A stretch of DNA of 64,000 bases from Eutrigla gurnardus. Taxonomy: Eukaryota > Chordata > Actinopteri > Perciformes > Triglidae. This document shows, piece after piece, positions 10,976 to 21,964 of this stretch. A model generated the notes under the pieces. The model did not search any database. It saw only the letters and a program-made list of their open reading frames with translations, and was not told the DNA's origin. The stretch lies in the NCBI GenBank assembly GCA_963514095.1, contig OY741282.1:20433102-20497101 (forward strand), read 5' to 3'. The number at the start of each line of letters is the position of its first letter. Position 1 is the first letter of the stretch. Position numbers and translations under genes: made by a program.

Positions 10976-12428
10976 GGACGTTGTCATGGCGACATCGCCT
11001 GTTGGTTTGTGGACTACAGTTTTGAAGCCTCAGATTCTGCACAAAGGGTGGATCTGATGAACACAAGCGGCAGAGCGGCACCCAGAGCGGCAACCTTACT
11101 GGATCTGGATCCATCTGGATTCTGGTGTGAAGCTGCTAACAAAGTTAGCTTCATAATTCAAGTTCAACTTTACAGCTAAGTGTTTAAGTCATCTTAGTAG
11201 CTAACCAGCATTGGTAGTGTGGTAGCAACCTGTCAATCAGCAGGTAAGCCCCGCCCCCTAAAGCATCCTCTGCTTTCTGGTCTGGTGGACTCTAAATGGA
11301 CCATAATGTACTAAATGAACATCATGCTGGATTGAAGAAGACTTGAAACTAGAGATTGAGACCATAAACTCATGTTTACAATGTTTACTGAGATAATACA
11401 TCAAGAGAGAAGTAGGACCATTTTCTCATAGACTTCTATACAACCAGAGAGGAGTCGCCCCCTGGTGGCCAGCAGAGAGAAATAGGACCATTTTCTCATA
11501 GACTTCTATACAACCAGATAGAGTGACAGTTTAAGGCACTTCAGCATTGGCTTCACTTTACGGAACTGGTCAGCTCCGATGTAAACCCACTTTAGCACAT
11601 CTTAGCTTAGCTTTCAGTAGCTGTCACGTTAGCCAATTTAGCTTCTCACTGACTCTTAACTTTTCTCTGGCTGGTCTAGACCTGATTCATCCTCTAAGGA
11701 GGGTTCAGGTTTAGTTCTTACCTTCCATCAGCAGCTTGGTCAGCTTTAAATGTAATATTGCGAGGCATAGACCAGTCACTCTTCATGGAGACACAGCTGG
11801 GACCAGTTCCAGGTCCAGGGGAGTCTGGTCTCTGCTGCTGCATCCTGATACATTAAATACAATTTCAGATTCTAACTAGTTGAGCTTCATGAATCAGTTT
11901 GCTCTGTTTATCTTTATATTGATGAGTCTTCCTCTAAGAGACGATGCTAGTGTCAGAATCAATACTATAAATGGATCTGGGTCACATTAGACCACGTTGT
12001 GGACCCGACTTAGTCCTGCACTGTGGATCCGACTTAGTGCTGCACTCAGCGTTTTGCTAGCATAATGTTAGCTTTGTGGTTTGTAGCTGAGCCTAAGGGT
12101 TCTATAAGCTGAGCGGACTAGAAATATCTCCCGTTGCCAAGTCGTATCTAAGGTCCATCCTATTAACGGGAGCAGTGGACAATGTTTCCGTTGCATGAGA
12201 ACCTTATGGGGTGACAATGATGGGGAAACGGAGTTATGACTCGTGAAACAACTTTACATTTTGGTTGCAAAATCTCCACTGGGCGTCTGATGGTTCTGTC
12301 CTTCACGTAGTCCATTACCTCCTGATAATAGACACCTCCTCGGGTATTATCAATTATGTTAAAACCTAAAATAAGAGTCTGGTGGATATAAAGTGTCTTA
12401 CTTAATACTCTACAACCTCCCTTGAGTG
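10976..12428. repeat. Exon-bearing block X, second copy (unit A only)
   Basis: Repeats 7220-9250 without the solo LTR and with one fewer 70-bp repeat. It joins directly to the Y1 block at about 10975 (caatagcaggacgttgtc). Confidence 0.85.
11722..11844 (-). CDS. nlrc3l: N-terminal repeat exon (type X, second copy), left NLR gene
   Basis: A 123-bp exon nearly identical to 8033-8155, with the same splice signals. It is embedded in a block (about 10976-12428) that duplicates 7220-9250 but lacks the solo LTR. Confidence 0.83.
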
Positions 12429-13243
12429 AGAGGAAGACGGTGCTTGAGTTTAGTGTCTGTTTAGTTTGGAGTCTTTCTGTTCTTAGCTTAGCTTAGCCTG
12501 GCCGCTACTCTTCTATGTCATTAACGCTTTACTTTTCCCGTCTATGAGTCTTTTCTTTCAAGAGGTTTTCTCCTCATTGTCTCTTTAAGGTTGGATTTAT
12601 TGGGACCTCACCATTAGGACTACACAATGCGGCCTACAAAAGCCTCCACATGCGGTCATGAAGGAACAAAGGAGATAAAAAACTACAACCTCCATTTTAG
12701 TTTCACTTCTCACCTGGGTGCGAAGTGCAACGTCACACAACTGGTGCCCTATTGGCTGACAACCATTATTTTATTATTTTATTGAATTGTTTGATTGTTT
12801 CATACTTCTATGCCAATGATCACGATCCTTGGCATGTGAGTATAAGACCTTTTATATTGAGACTGAATACAGTTTTAGGTTATCTTTTCCCTGATCCCAG
12901 GGTGGTGCCCGGTTTATTCATGATTATATCATGATATATCGATATATTAAATATAGTTATTAATATTGATAATCATATTGACATTAATAATTAGCTGTTG
13001 ATAACCAAATCTGCTCCTGCTACATCCCCAACAGATTGTTTATTTCATATTATGTAGTTTAATCCCAGTTTAATTGGTCCTTTCTGTTCGAGCTTCAGTG
13101 AAACAAGAGACTGTCTGTCACTCATCGTGGCTCAGAAGACAGAACGGGTTGCAGGATTCAGGGCTGGTGGACTCCGAGTTATGATTAAGGTGCTGGTCTA
13201 GACCTGATTCATCCTCTAATGAGAGTTCAGGTTCAGTTCTTAC

Positions 13244-13366
13244 CTTCCATCAGCAGCTTGGTCACCTTTAAAGACAATAGGGTGATTCATAGAGTGGTCA
13301 GTCTTTATGGACACACAGCTGGGTCCAGGTCCAGGTCCAGGGGAGTCTGGTCTCTGCTGCTGCATC
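13244..13366 (-). CDS. nlrc3l: N-terminal repeat exon (type Y2), left NLR gene
   Basis: A 123-bp exon, phase 2 both sides, encoding RMQQQRPDSPGPGPGPSCVS followed by IKTDHSMNHPIVFKGDQAADG. It directly follows coding exon 1. It is more diverged from Y1 than Y1 is from the unit B exon. Confidence 0.85.
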
Positions 13367-14170
13367 CTGATACAATAAATAGAATTTAAGAAATACTTTT
13401 ACTTCGATATTATCCCAATACAATATGATCATGATACATAGGTCACGATATGGAGGAAACCCCCCCTTCCCATCTGCAATGTCATGAGTGGTGCAAATAA
13501 ACATAAAACGATCCTGCTGTCAAACTAAGTAGTGTGAGGGGCAAGTTGCATTGTGGGAGATGTTTGGCAGTTCAGACCATCACATTATTCATTCAGCAAA
13601 TGTTTCATGTGTGTAAATTACAAACCACTCAGGTGGAAGATTCCATCAGCTGTTGTGAGTTATTGTTGATCGACACTGTGTTTTTGTGGTCCAACAGACC
13701 AACAGAGAAAAGATCTGAATTTCCTAGTTAAACTTTCATTCCTATCATATCAATATTTGAAGCTGATCAGCTGAAGTGTCAGCAGGTTACAGCGTCAGGT
13801 CCAGGTGTGTGTCAGGTTAATATTTAATCTGAATATTTATTTGACTCATCAAACTTTACTGCTTCTTCTTCTCAGACAACTAACCGTATTGAAGGCAATT
13901 AAAGCTTCTGGTCTCAGTGATTGTTCACCAAAGTGAAAACAAATGGATTCAACAGTCGACACTAGATTCAGATCATCCCCTACATGGACTACAAAGGTCT
14001 GGACCAAGACCTGATTCTTCACCTCAGGACAGTCAGATAATAACAAGGTTCAGTTTTAAACTCAATAAAGCGATCTAGTTAATATCATGTATATACTGTA
14101 TATGTTTTTGAGTGAGAACCATGATGGTGGAGTGATCTGAGTCCTGGACACTTCGAGATCCTCGTTTCAC

Positions 14171-14259
14171 CTCTGAGCTTTGGTCTGGCTGTCATGTCCC
14201 CCATCCTGGGTGGTTTTAGAGGGAAGGACTCCGTCCTCTCGGTCCTCACACTGATCCAT
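14171..14259 (-). CDS. nlrc3l: First coding exon of left NLR gene
   Basis: ATG at 14259 begins MDQCEDREDGVLPSKTTQDG and reads to a GTGAAA donor after KAQ (89 bp, 29 codons plus 2 nt). The MxQCEDREDG start and KAQR junction are the usual N terminus of fish NLRC3-like proteins. The start is chosen because it is the only Met with this motif. Confidence 0.85.
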
Positions 14260-14328
14260 AGCAGAGTCTCCACCTGCTGGCAGAGACGTACACTGTCACT
14301 ACGGCAACACTGACAACAGAGAGGCAAA

Positions 14329-14356
14329 GTCCCGCCCCTTCCTGTGTCTCCAATGG
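14329..14356 (-). promoter_or_regulatory. Candidate proximal promoter elements of left NLR gene
   Basis: On the minus strand, a CCATTGG (CCAAT-type) site is followed by an Ets-like aggaag next to a GC box (GGGGCGGGAC). These lie about 70-100 bp upstream of the start codon, with no TATA box nearby. The same elements lie in unit B at 42350-42379. This is inference from motifs only. Confidence 0.35.
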
Positions 14357-14399
14357 GACCTCATTTCTTGAAAACTATGAACGGTAGTTAACGGTGAGA

Positions 14400-15400
14400 C
14401 CAATAATGTTTTGGTCCCGTTTGAGTTGTACAGCGTCCAGACGACAGCAGGAGAATGTCAAAGGCTTTCAGGACACAGCGACACACAAAGTTACCGCTCC
14501 AGTCAAATTTTTCAACTGACTCAAATACACATTTAGTCCTTGTGTTAATCTTTGAGCTTTTCTTCATAGATAACTTTAGCTTCAATGCTAACATTTTATT
14601 CACATTGTCAATAGCTCAGACGTTAATGTCCAACATGAAGCCGTAGGGATGAATCCCTGTTGTCGTTAAACACCGTTGTCGTCCTGTCGTAGGGAGTTAG
14701 ACCATGTCCATGTGTTTTTGTTGGTTTCTTTTGTTATCGGATTAGCTCGAACTCCGGTCAGGAAGTTACATTGTTACGTTTATTGCTTTGGCCTTTTGTT
14801 CGACATGAACTTCCAACAAAGTCTCACAGCAATTAGTGAAACAGTCATGGAATTGTAATCTAGTCATTTGTATACATGGACATGAAGTTTACATTTTTTT
14901 CCTGGCATTCAGCAAACTGTTTGTACATTCAGTTGGTCGATATTATGCCACAAAACCAATGTTAGCTTTAGAAAACAAAACCAACGTTAACTTTAGACAA
15001 AAAAAAATACTACATAGAAAGAATGAAATACTACATAGACATACAGTAGTACACAATGTTGTTTAATGGTTAGATCGGTGTTTTCAGGGACATTTTATTC
15101 AGATACATGCTAACTGACCACGTTGACTTCAACTAGCATTGCTAATAAACACTTACAATAGCGCAAATAAACAAAACACTTGAGGCAATGCCCTTTAGAC
15201 GTATTGAAATGACTTTGTGTTTTCCTCAAATCAGACTGGCTTTTTGGACATAGGGAACCTTTTATTTAATTGCAAATGTCGGACGTAAAGGATTTATTTG
15301 TCCGTGTTTTCTGTTTCTTGTGTTTAACAGATAAATGAGAAGTTTCTGAGATGCAACGCTGAACATCTGGAGGCAACATTCATGCAGCGATTGGTCAGTC
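14400..15400. other. Intergenic interval upstream of left NLR gene
   Basis: Apart from the promoter-like motifs next to exon 1, nothing is recognised. Short open frames here are not conserved with any known family. The matching unit B interval is 42430-43410. Confidence 0.5.
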
Positions 15401-15409
15401 ACACTCCAG

Positions 15410-16470
15410 GGCCCTCATTTATAAAGCTTGCGTACGCACAAAACGGGGCTGGAAACGTGCGTACGCCACTTTCCACGCAAATGTTGTGATCTATAAAAAC
15501 CAAACTTGACGGGAAAGTGTGCGTACCCGTAAGCAAATTCTGAGGCATGCGTACCGGTACGCACATTCTGGAGACTGGAAGGGAATCAGCAGTAAACGTG
15601 AGAAGAACTATATATTTTTGATGACTCGCACACATTTAATTACACTCCATATCATACGTTAGATCTGCGTTATCATGAGGAACTCCAGCAATGTTTTTGA
15701 CGCTTTTAATGAGTGATAGTTTATTTCATATTAACACCTTCTTTTAAAATCTGACTTGTATCTTAAATCAAAATCATTTTGAAATATTGAATCAGCGCTG
15801 TCACCGCAGGAGGAGGAGACGGCCCAAATGCATGTACAATAAATACCTTCCATTAGATCACTGTAGAACACAGCGGGAATAACTAAATATTCTCCTTATG
15901 TATGTGCATATATCATCAACACACATACATACAGCCATTAAGCCATCGTATACTTGTTACACTTTATCCTCCTTTTTAAACCACCAGAGCGCAGAGGAAA
16001 TGCGCTCGTGGAGCGTGGAAAGCGCAAATTTATCGATGACCCGTTGACTGCAGCAGCAATGTGTTGCCACTCGCACTGCGTCTTTTTATTCGTGATCCCG
16101 CTGCTGCTGCCACTAAATTAAATTATTGTCCGGGCCTCCACCTCCCCAACAAGTGTCTCTTTCTCCGTTTCTGAAAAGTTACGTTTCTTCGCTATTTTTC
16201 TGACCTGTCGCCGTGATTCACCACACGGAAACGATTGCATGCCGGCTCATTAACATAGTAAAATGTGGGCGTGTACAGGGCGGGATTCAGGTACGCAGAC
16301 TTGTAGGTGATCCTGTGATTTATAAAGGGAACATTGCATACAGCTTGCGTGCGCACAGTTTTATAAATCAGATTTTTTTTTGGCGCACGCAAACTTTGGC
16401 TTTTTGCGTGCGCCAAAACGCACGTACACTTTTAGTAAGGATCCTAGGCACAGTTTTATAAATGAGGGCC
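15410..16470. mobile_element. Non-autonomous Harbinger-like element, unit A
   Basis: Inverted ends GGCCCTCATTTATAAA...TTTATAAATGAGGGCC with a CAG duplication (15407-15409, 16471-16473). Its subterminal TGCGTACGCACAAAA matches the Harbinger at 4538. A degraded Myb-type stretch (AKKRNFSETEKETLVGEVE, minus, near 16130-16195) shows descent from a two-gene element. Confidence 0.85.
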
Positions 16471-18280
16471 CAGAGCTGTAGACATGGTTCAATGAGAAGG
16501 GATGAGCTGTTGGCTGGAGGATGAGGTCCCACCTGTCCAGACTCATCCAGGTGAGACGCACATTAAATATACATATACTCCTAGTGAACGCATTCACAAT
16601 GAATGTGGGTAGTTACTGTCCTTTCACCGGTGTTGACAAGAAGACATTTTTTACTTTGTCTTTGAACTAACAGATCCATGTCACCCAATCAACATGAAGA
16701 GAGGTGGACTACGAGTACCATGGGGACGAGAGCCGAGGACCTTCTCGAGGACTACCATGCAACTATTATCTTCATTGGTCATTCATCAACGCTCATGATT
16801 AGCTACTCAGTTTATTATGTCACGTTGGTGGTGGACTTTGTTTGGGCCGAAGTATGCGACATAGAAACGAGTTTGAATAATTTATAGTTAAATTAGAATT
16901 CCTCAACTTCTGTTATTGCATTAATAACTGAATTTGAATCACATACGTTGAATTTATGGTTGCAGTTATTTTTTTTAATCTTTTTTTTTTCTTTACAGTT
17001 TATTAGGCGACATGTAATTCTGTAGTTTTTATTTAGTGTATTTCACAGTAAAAATACTTTGTTAGTAATTATGAAAGCTTCTGCTTTGTAATCAGCTTAA
17101 AGCTGTAGTCTACGATTTGAAAGATTTTTCAATTGAGCCAAAATTCATCCAATAGTAGCCATGAGGGGGGGATTGTGGCGAGTGATCGCTGAGCAGTTTG
17201 GGATTGGGGACGTACTGCAGTCGGGGTGAGAGAGAAATGCATTTACACCGATAATGTTTCATCATTCGTGGCCAGGGCATGAAACTGGCACCCGCCCACA
17301 CGCCAAATGCGGGTAGCTTTTGTGATTGGCGGGTGAAACTGTCAATCTCGCTGCCACATTGGCGGGTAGCCAATAAGACAACACAACACTGAGCAAGTGT
17401 CGGCGGCTAGTTCAAGCAGCAACTCTCTGGAACTCTCTGTTGACGTCAACTGTCAATCATCTCTATTCTACATTCTGATTGGTACTCGCTTCACTCGCAT
17501 CGCAGAGAGTTACATTATTTTATCTCCGTCCCCGCCCACATCGCATCGCCTGTCCTGACCACTTCCGCTAGAACACATTCACATTCATTGACAGCTGTCG
17601 CTCAGAGATGGGCGAGTGGCGACGTATGTGAACGAGGCTTCAGTCAAAACCAAAACACCAAGGAAGGCTGAGGAATAGTCACCCACTTATATTATTATTA
17701 ATAATAGTCATGATAAACTAATAGTATAAAGGCTCAGCACTGTGTTTTAGTCATTTTTGTTCTCATCTTTTCTTGGATGCTTAAACTCCTCAACCCCATT
17801 AAGTATGTCAACATTTGTATCAGCACCAGCAGTTTGTAAGAAATTGGTCAGTAATTGATATGTCATATTTTGGTTCTCAGAATTCACCAAATTGATGCAT
17901 TAAAATGAAATTATTCAAAATGTTCTCCCTGGAGATGTAAAATCCCACTCATTCGGTGTGTTATGGAAGCGTTGTGATTGGAGACGAAACAGCCAATCAG
18001 AATTGAGCTTCTCCAAGTCTCTGATTGGTTGCTATTGTGGCACATTTGTAACGCTGTGCCAAGTTGTGCGAGCGTACAGACAAAGTTGAGCGCGCACAGA
18101 AGGGACAGATTGAGAGCGCCAGCTCATTTATTTCCTGTCTTACATTATTAGACCAATTGATTAATCCATGTGTGTCTGACCTCACAACAATGGTCAGGCA
18201 CACCTGGATTAATCAGTTTGAGTCTTTCAGGCACTGAGGTTTAGTGCTTGCTTATGCCACAAAGTTTTACATGTTTACTA

Positions 18281-18350
18281 GTGCTGGGCCGTTAACACCA
18301 TTAACAGCGTTAACTTAACGGCGCCGTTAATACGGCCCGCCCAGCACTAA
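18281..18350. mobile_element. Small palindromic MITE-like repeat
   Basis: Ends agtgctgggc...gcccagcact enclose a short inner palindrome rich in gttaac. The unit B copy is at about 46362-46431. Confidence 0.5.
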
Positions 18351-18728
18351 CTTCAACAAACACCCACCTCCGAGAGAAGCACAAGTTTCCTCTTGTTTTG
18401 CTTTTTTCCCCTCTTGCTCGCGCCTGACTAGTAGGTTCTTTTCGAAGTCATCACGTCTTCACCTGCAGCTGCTTGACAAGTGCCTGCAGCGTATGTGCAT
18501 CTGACCAGTGATTGGTCAGATTGATTGCTGTCAATCATTGCAGTGACGGCGCGTGCGTTGTCTCTTCTTCTATCTCTTCTCCTGCCTCGCGCTGACAGCT
18601 GATCTAGTAGCGCGCCCCACGGCTGTGCATATGCGCGTCCTTTGTGCAAAACGGGGCCCCTATTGGATCGCGGGGCCCTACGCACTGTGCGTGTTCTGCG
18701 TGTAGGCAGGGGCGGCCCTGAGTGAGAG

Positions 18729-20043
18729 CAGGGCTGCCAACTTTTCAACAAACCTTGGAGTGAGATTTGGTGGGCCAACCAAGATTTTACCGCATACACG
18801 GCCATATTTTGTTTGGCCCATCCAGCATCATTACCATACAGCAAAAATATTTTTTAATACCGTTTATCAGTGGTTCTCAATGTATTAGCCTAACTCAGAG
18901 TACAAATAGAACCTATTGACCCAACAGTAAGATACAAGACACAACATGGCTCATTTTGTGCATGTTTACTTTGGGATTCTGTATAAAAAATAAAGTAATC
19001 AAATACCAAAATCAAGTCCTTGAGAGCTGTGTGCTCTGTTGTACTTCTGTACTTGTTCTGGTCTCTGCTCTATTGCTTCTTTTAATACTACCACTACTGC
19101 TAATGCTACTACTACTATACTACTTCCAACACCAAATGCAGTTGGAACCCAAGGGCTGCACCAGATTTCTGCCTAAAAGCCTATTAAGGCAGTTTTTTCT
19201 CGCCACTGTCGCTGTAACGCTTGCCCCTGGGTAATGTTGGGACTTTGAAATATTGACTCTGAACATCATGAGCGTATTCTAGTCCTGCTCAATGTGTTAA
19301 GTGTCCTAAGATGACTTCTGTTGTGATATGACACTATAAATAAGATTTAATTAAATTCTGACCATAGACAGTAGGTTCCAACCAAAGAGTAGGCTGAACA
19401 GGGCGAGATCCGAGCTCCACCCCCTATGAACTATGAAATCTGTTTTCATTTTTTCCAGAGTCTGTGTTTATTTTTTCCCAAGTTTCGTGTTTTCTGTTTT
19501 ATTTTTTCTTAATTCTGTCTTAAAATGAGCATTCTTTCCATCAAATGGTGTGTAATCATGTGGTTGATGACTAAAAATGCAATAAATCAATAAGAAAATA
19601 TGAGAAATGTTTTGAAGAAAAATTCTAGTAGTCCTTATCCCTTGTGATTCACAGACAAATGCGCATAAAATATGTAAGTGTATGTTCAATCATTTATGGA
19701 GGAGTCACAACATACCACCCACTTTTTCAAATCCCCACAAGGACTTTCACCATGTCTTAAGTCTGCGCATGTGTAGATCCACTCGCCGCTATTTAAGTTT
19801 CACTTTCAGTTGTGAATCAGTTCATTTCTGACGACGTGTTTTTTCTTCTCGGCTGAGGCGCGGTGACAAACACTTGTCATGTAGAGAAGACGCTGATGCT
19901 CCGAGAAAACAGATAACACAATAGATTTGTTTTGTTGCTGGATGGAAACTTCAGTGTGAGAAACCAGGGTTGTGGCGTGAGAGAGTGTGACATAAATCAA
20001 ATACGTGTGTCTCACGGCCAATGCGTGAGAGTTGGCAGCCCTG
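18729..20043. mobile_element. Nested element with CAGGGCTGCCAACT inverted ends, unit A
   Basis: 14-bp inverted ends CAGGGCTGCCAACT/AGTTGGCAGCCCTG with a flanking tgagag repeat on both sides (6-7 bp). hAT-like by terminus, class uncertain. Encloses ISRE cassette A2. Confidence 0.6.
19625..19880. promoter_or_regulatory. ISRE/TATA promoter-like cassette, copy A2, inside a transposon
   Basis: Same elements as A1: tatttaag then AGTTTCACTTTCAG at 19796-19809. It lies within the CAGGGCTGCC-ended element 18729-20043. Confidence 0.5.
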
Positions 20044-20510
20044 TGAGAGTAATATATTTTTGCCTGCTCAAATGACATTATGTTTTGCTCGCCTATCATT
20101 TCTCTTTAAAATATCATTTCTGTGCTCGCAAAATATATTTTTCTGTGCTCAAAATCTCACATTGCTCCTTCATAAATGTGGCACAAATAACGCCATACGG
20201 TTCCACTCCGGCGTGCGCACGTGTTTGTAGTCAACACGGCCCCCAAAAATGCTGATCGGAGCATCCCTACTTTGTACATGTTGTGGAAGTCCCGGACACA
20301 CGGGAAACTAAACGGCCTGCCTGAGTTCATAGCGGAGGGAATGTTCCCATTCATTGTCTATGTAAGAAGCCGTGTAATGCCGTCGTGGAGCAGCGAGTTT
20401 CCAGAGACGGCGCCGCCCGCAAGCTCTCGATAATCTTTCAAACTGACCGTTGGTGATCTAAAATAAAGACAGATTCAGCAACTGCACGGTCATGCATACA
20501 TTTTATTTCC

Positions 20511-20630
20511 TCCGTTTTCCCGTGATAACGAGATCCTATCATCCGTTTTCCCGTGATAACGAGATCATATCATCCGTTTTCCCGTGATAACGAGATCATA
20601 TCATCCGTTTTCCCGTGAAAACAAGATAAT
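20511..20630. repeat. 31-bp minisatellite, about 4 copies, unit A
   Basis: Unit tccgttttcccgtgataacg agatcatatca; unit B has about 3 copies (49164-49252). Confidence 0.88.
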
Positions 20631-21404
20631 GAATGAAGCATGATAGGCGAGATATCAAGTTGGGTAAAGTTGGAAAGATATTGACAGATTTGAACTTCCT
20701 GGATGAATAAATCAGAAGTGAAACGTTTTTCAAACACAAATGATGCCTCTGTCCCACCGTAATATCATAGACTATGAGCTACAAGGACCAAAACCCACAT
20801 TTTTTACATAAATAAGCGTCCTCCGAGCTGAACGGAGAACATTGATCTCTATGTGCAGCCGACAGCCGGGCGAGTGTGCAGGGACCGTCTGCAAATTACA
20901 AGACAATCAATAACTCCACTGTTATACAGTACAGAGACTCCAACATCACTACACACACCAAGGGTCTCCTCGTTGTCATACAACAGCTGTTTCGAAAATA
21001 TGTGCCTTTTTATAATTGTGGTGATTTTTTTAATGGTATTAATCATGACTATCTCCTATATTGATCAATAACTCCACTGTTATTTAGTACAGAGACTCCA
21101 AAATCACTACACACACCAAGGGGTGCTTTTTTCAAACTTTCAAATCATAGACTACAGCTTTAAAGTATCCACAGTAAAAGTACACAGTGTTGTACTATAA
21201 TACATGATATGCTTAGATTATTCTTACTGATGCATTCAGGTGGAAGCTGTATTTTACAGCTTCAGTACATTTACTGCAGTAAAGACTGAACATTGTCTCA
21301 TTCTTGTATGTTTGAAATATCAGAAACTGTCACTTACCAAACTGTTCACATGTAGGAGAGACGACAGGACGATGTGTCGCAGATCTCAGACACCAGGAAG
21401 TAAC

Positions 21405-21545
21405 CAGAGTTTAAAGTATGATTTAAACCAGTTCAGGACTGTGCCAGGCAGCCCCACCCATGTTTCCAGAATGCCTGGTATGCCGAGGTCTACTGTATCA
21501 AACGCAGCACTACGGTCCAGTACAACTAGAACGAAGATTTGCTGC
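21405..21545 (-). mobile_element. Non-LTR reverse transcriptase fragment, unit A
   Basis: The minus strand reads FVLVVLDRSAAFDTVDLG, then GILETWVGLPGTVLNWFKSY, the FDTVD region of L2/CR1-type reverse transcriptases. Too short to be functional. Confidence 0.7.
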
Positions 21546-21867
21546 AATCTGTACGAAAACCAATATCATTTTAAACCGTGCGTTGCGGCCATCCGACTTT
21601 CTTTTTGAAGTCGACAACCGGAAAACGGATAACGAGTCGTTTTCCGTTTTTCGCTTCAAAATAAAAGAACGAAAAACGGAAACGACTCGTATCCCGTTAT
21701 TTGTTTTAAAATCGGAAAAGGAGAAACGGAAAACGACTCGTTAACTGATATTAGATATTGTGTTCATGAATGGGATTCGGGGATGAAATAGGGTCCGTGT
21801 ACCTTCCGTTCATTCTATTTTCAATTTTGAAACGAAAAATTAGTCATTTTTCTTTTTTCAATATACA

Positions 21868-21960
21868 CTCAACAAAAATATAAACGCAACACTTTTGTTT
21901 TTGCTCCCATTTTTCATGAGATGGACTTAAAGATCTAAAATTTATTCCAGATACACAATA
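21868..21960. mobile_element. Tc1/mariner-like terminal fragment abutting KLHL10 fragment, unit A
   Basis: Begins ACTCAACAAAAATATAAACG, a terminal sequence common in fish Tc1/mariner-type repeats (recognised from memory). Only one end is seen. It marks the point where KLHL10-like coding sequence stops. The unit B copy is at about 50489-50582. Confidence 0.5.
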
Positions 21961-21964
21961 TTAC

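Larger units (their letters stand above)
827..14259 (-). pseudogene. nlrc3l: NLRC3-like NLR gene, left copy, premature stop; 3' end outside window
   Basis: Fish-type NLRC3-like receptor gene with exons, 5' to 3' on the minus strand, at 14171-14259, 13244-13366, 11722-11844, 10685-10813, 8033-8155, 7091-7157, 6719-6938, 2089-3892 and 827-1000. It then continues left of the window. All splice sites read AG/GT and the phases join in frame. The frame is ended by TAG at 2718-2720, codon 683 by this model, in the helical part after NACHT and before the LRRs. The middle copy has GAG (Glu) there. Otherwise the exon is open on both sides of the stop in the same frame, so the loss looks recent. A Harbinger element sits in the intron 3893-6718. 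Family role: cytosolic innate immune sensor or regulator. This copy would give at most a truncated FISNA-NACHT protein. A sequencing error at one base cannot be excluded. Confidence 0.85.
17101..21159. mobile_element. Large TTAA-flanked transposon (4.06 kb), unit A
   Basis: 23-bp inverted ends (AGCTGTAGTCTACGATTTGA at left; one mismatch at right) are flanked by TTAA at 17097-17100 and 21160-21163, as in piggyBac or Kolobok superfamilies. No transposase was recognised inside. It contains a nested CAGGGCTGCC element, a small MITE and a 31-bp minisatellite. Confidence 0.72.

Noticed and set aside
16678..16887. 69-aa plus-strand frame (MSPNQHEERWTTSTMGTRAE...)
   Set aside because: Not recognised, short, and lies in intergenic sequence that is equally conserved outside the frame.
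18428..18844. 138-aa minus-strand open frame, present in both units
   Set aside because: Runs across transposon ends and a GC-rich repeat with no family match; probably chance.
18956..19234. Leucine-rich 92-aa plus-strand open frame resembling a membrane segment
   Set aside because: The hydrophobic run comes from a CTT/ACT simple repeat inside a transposon.
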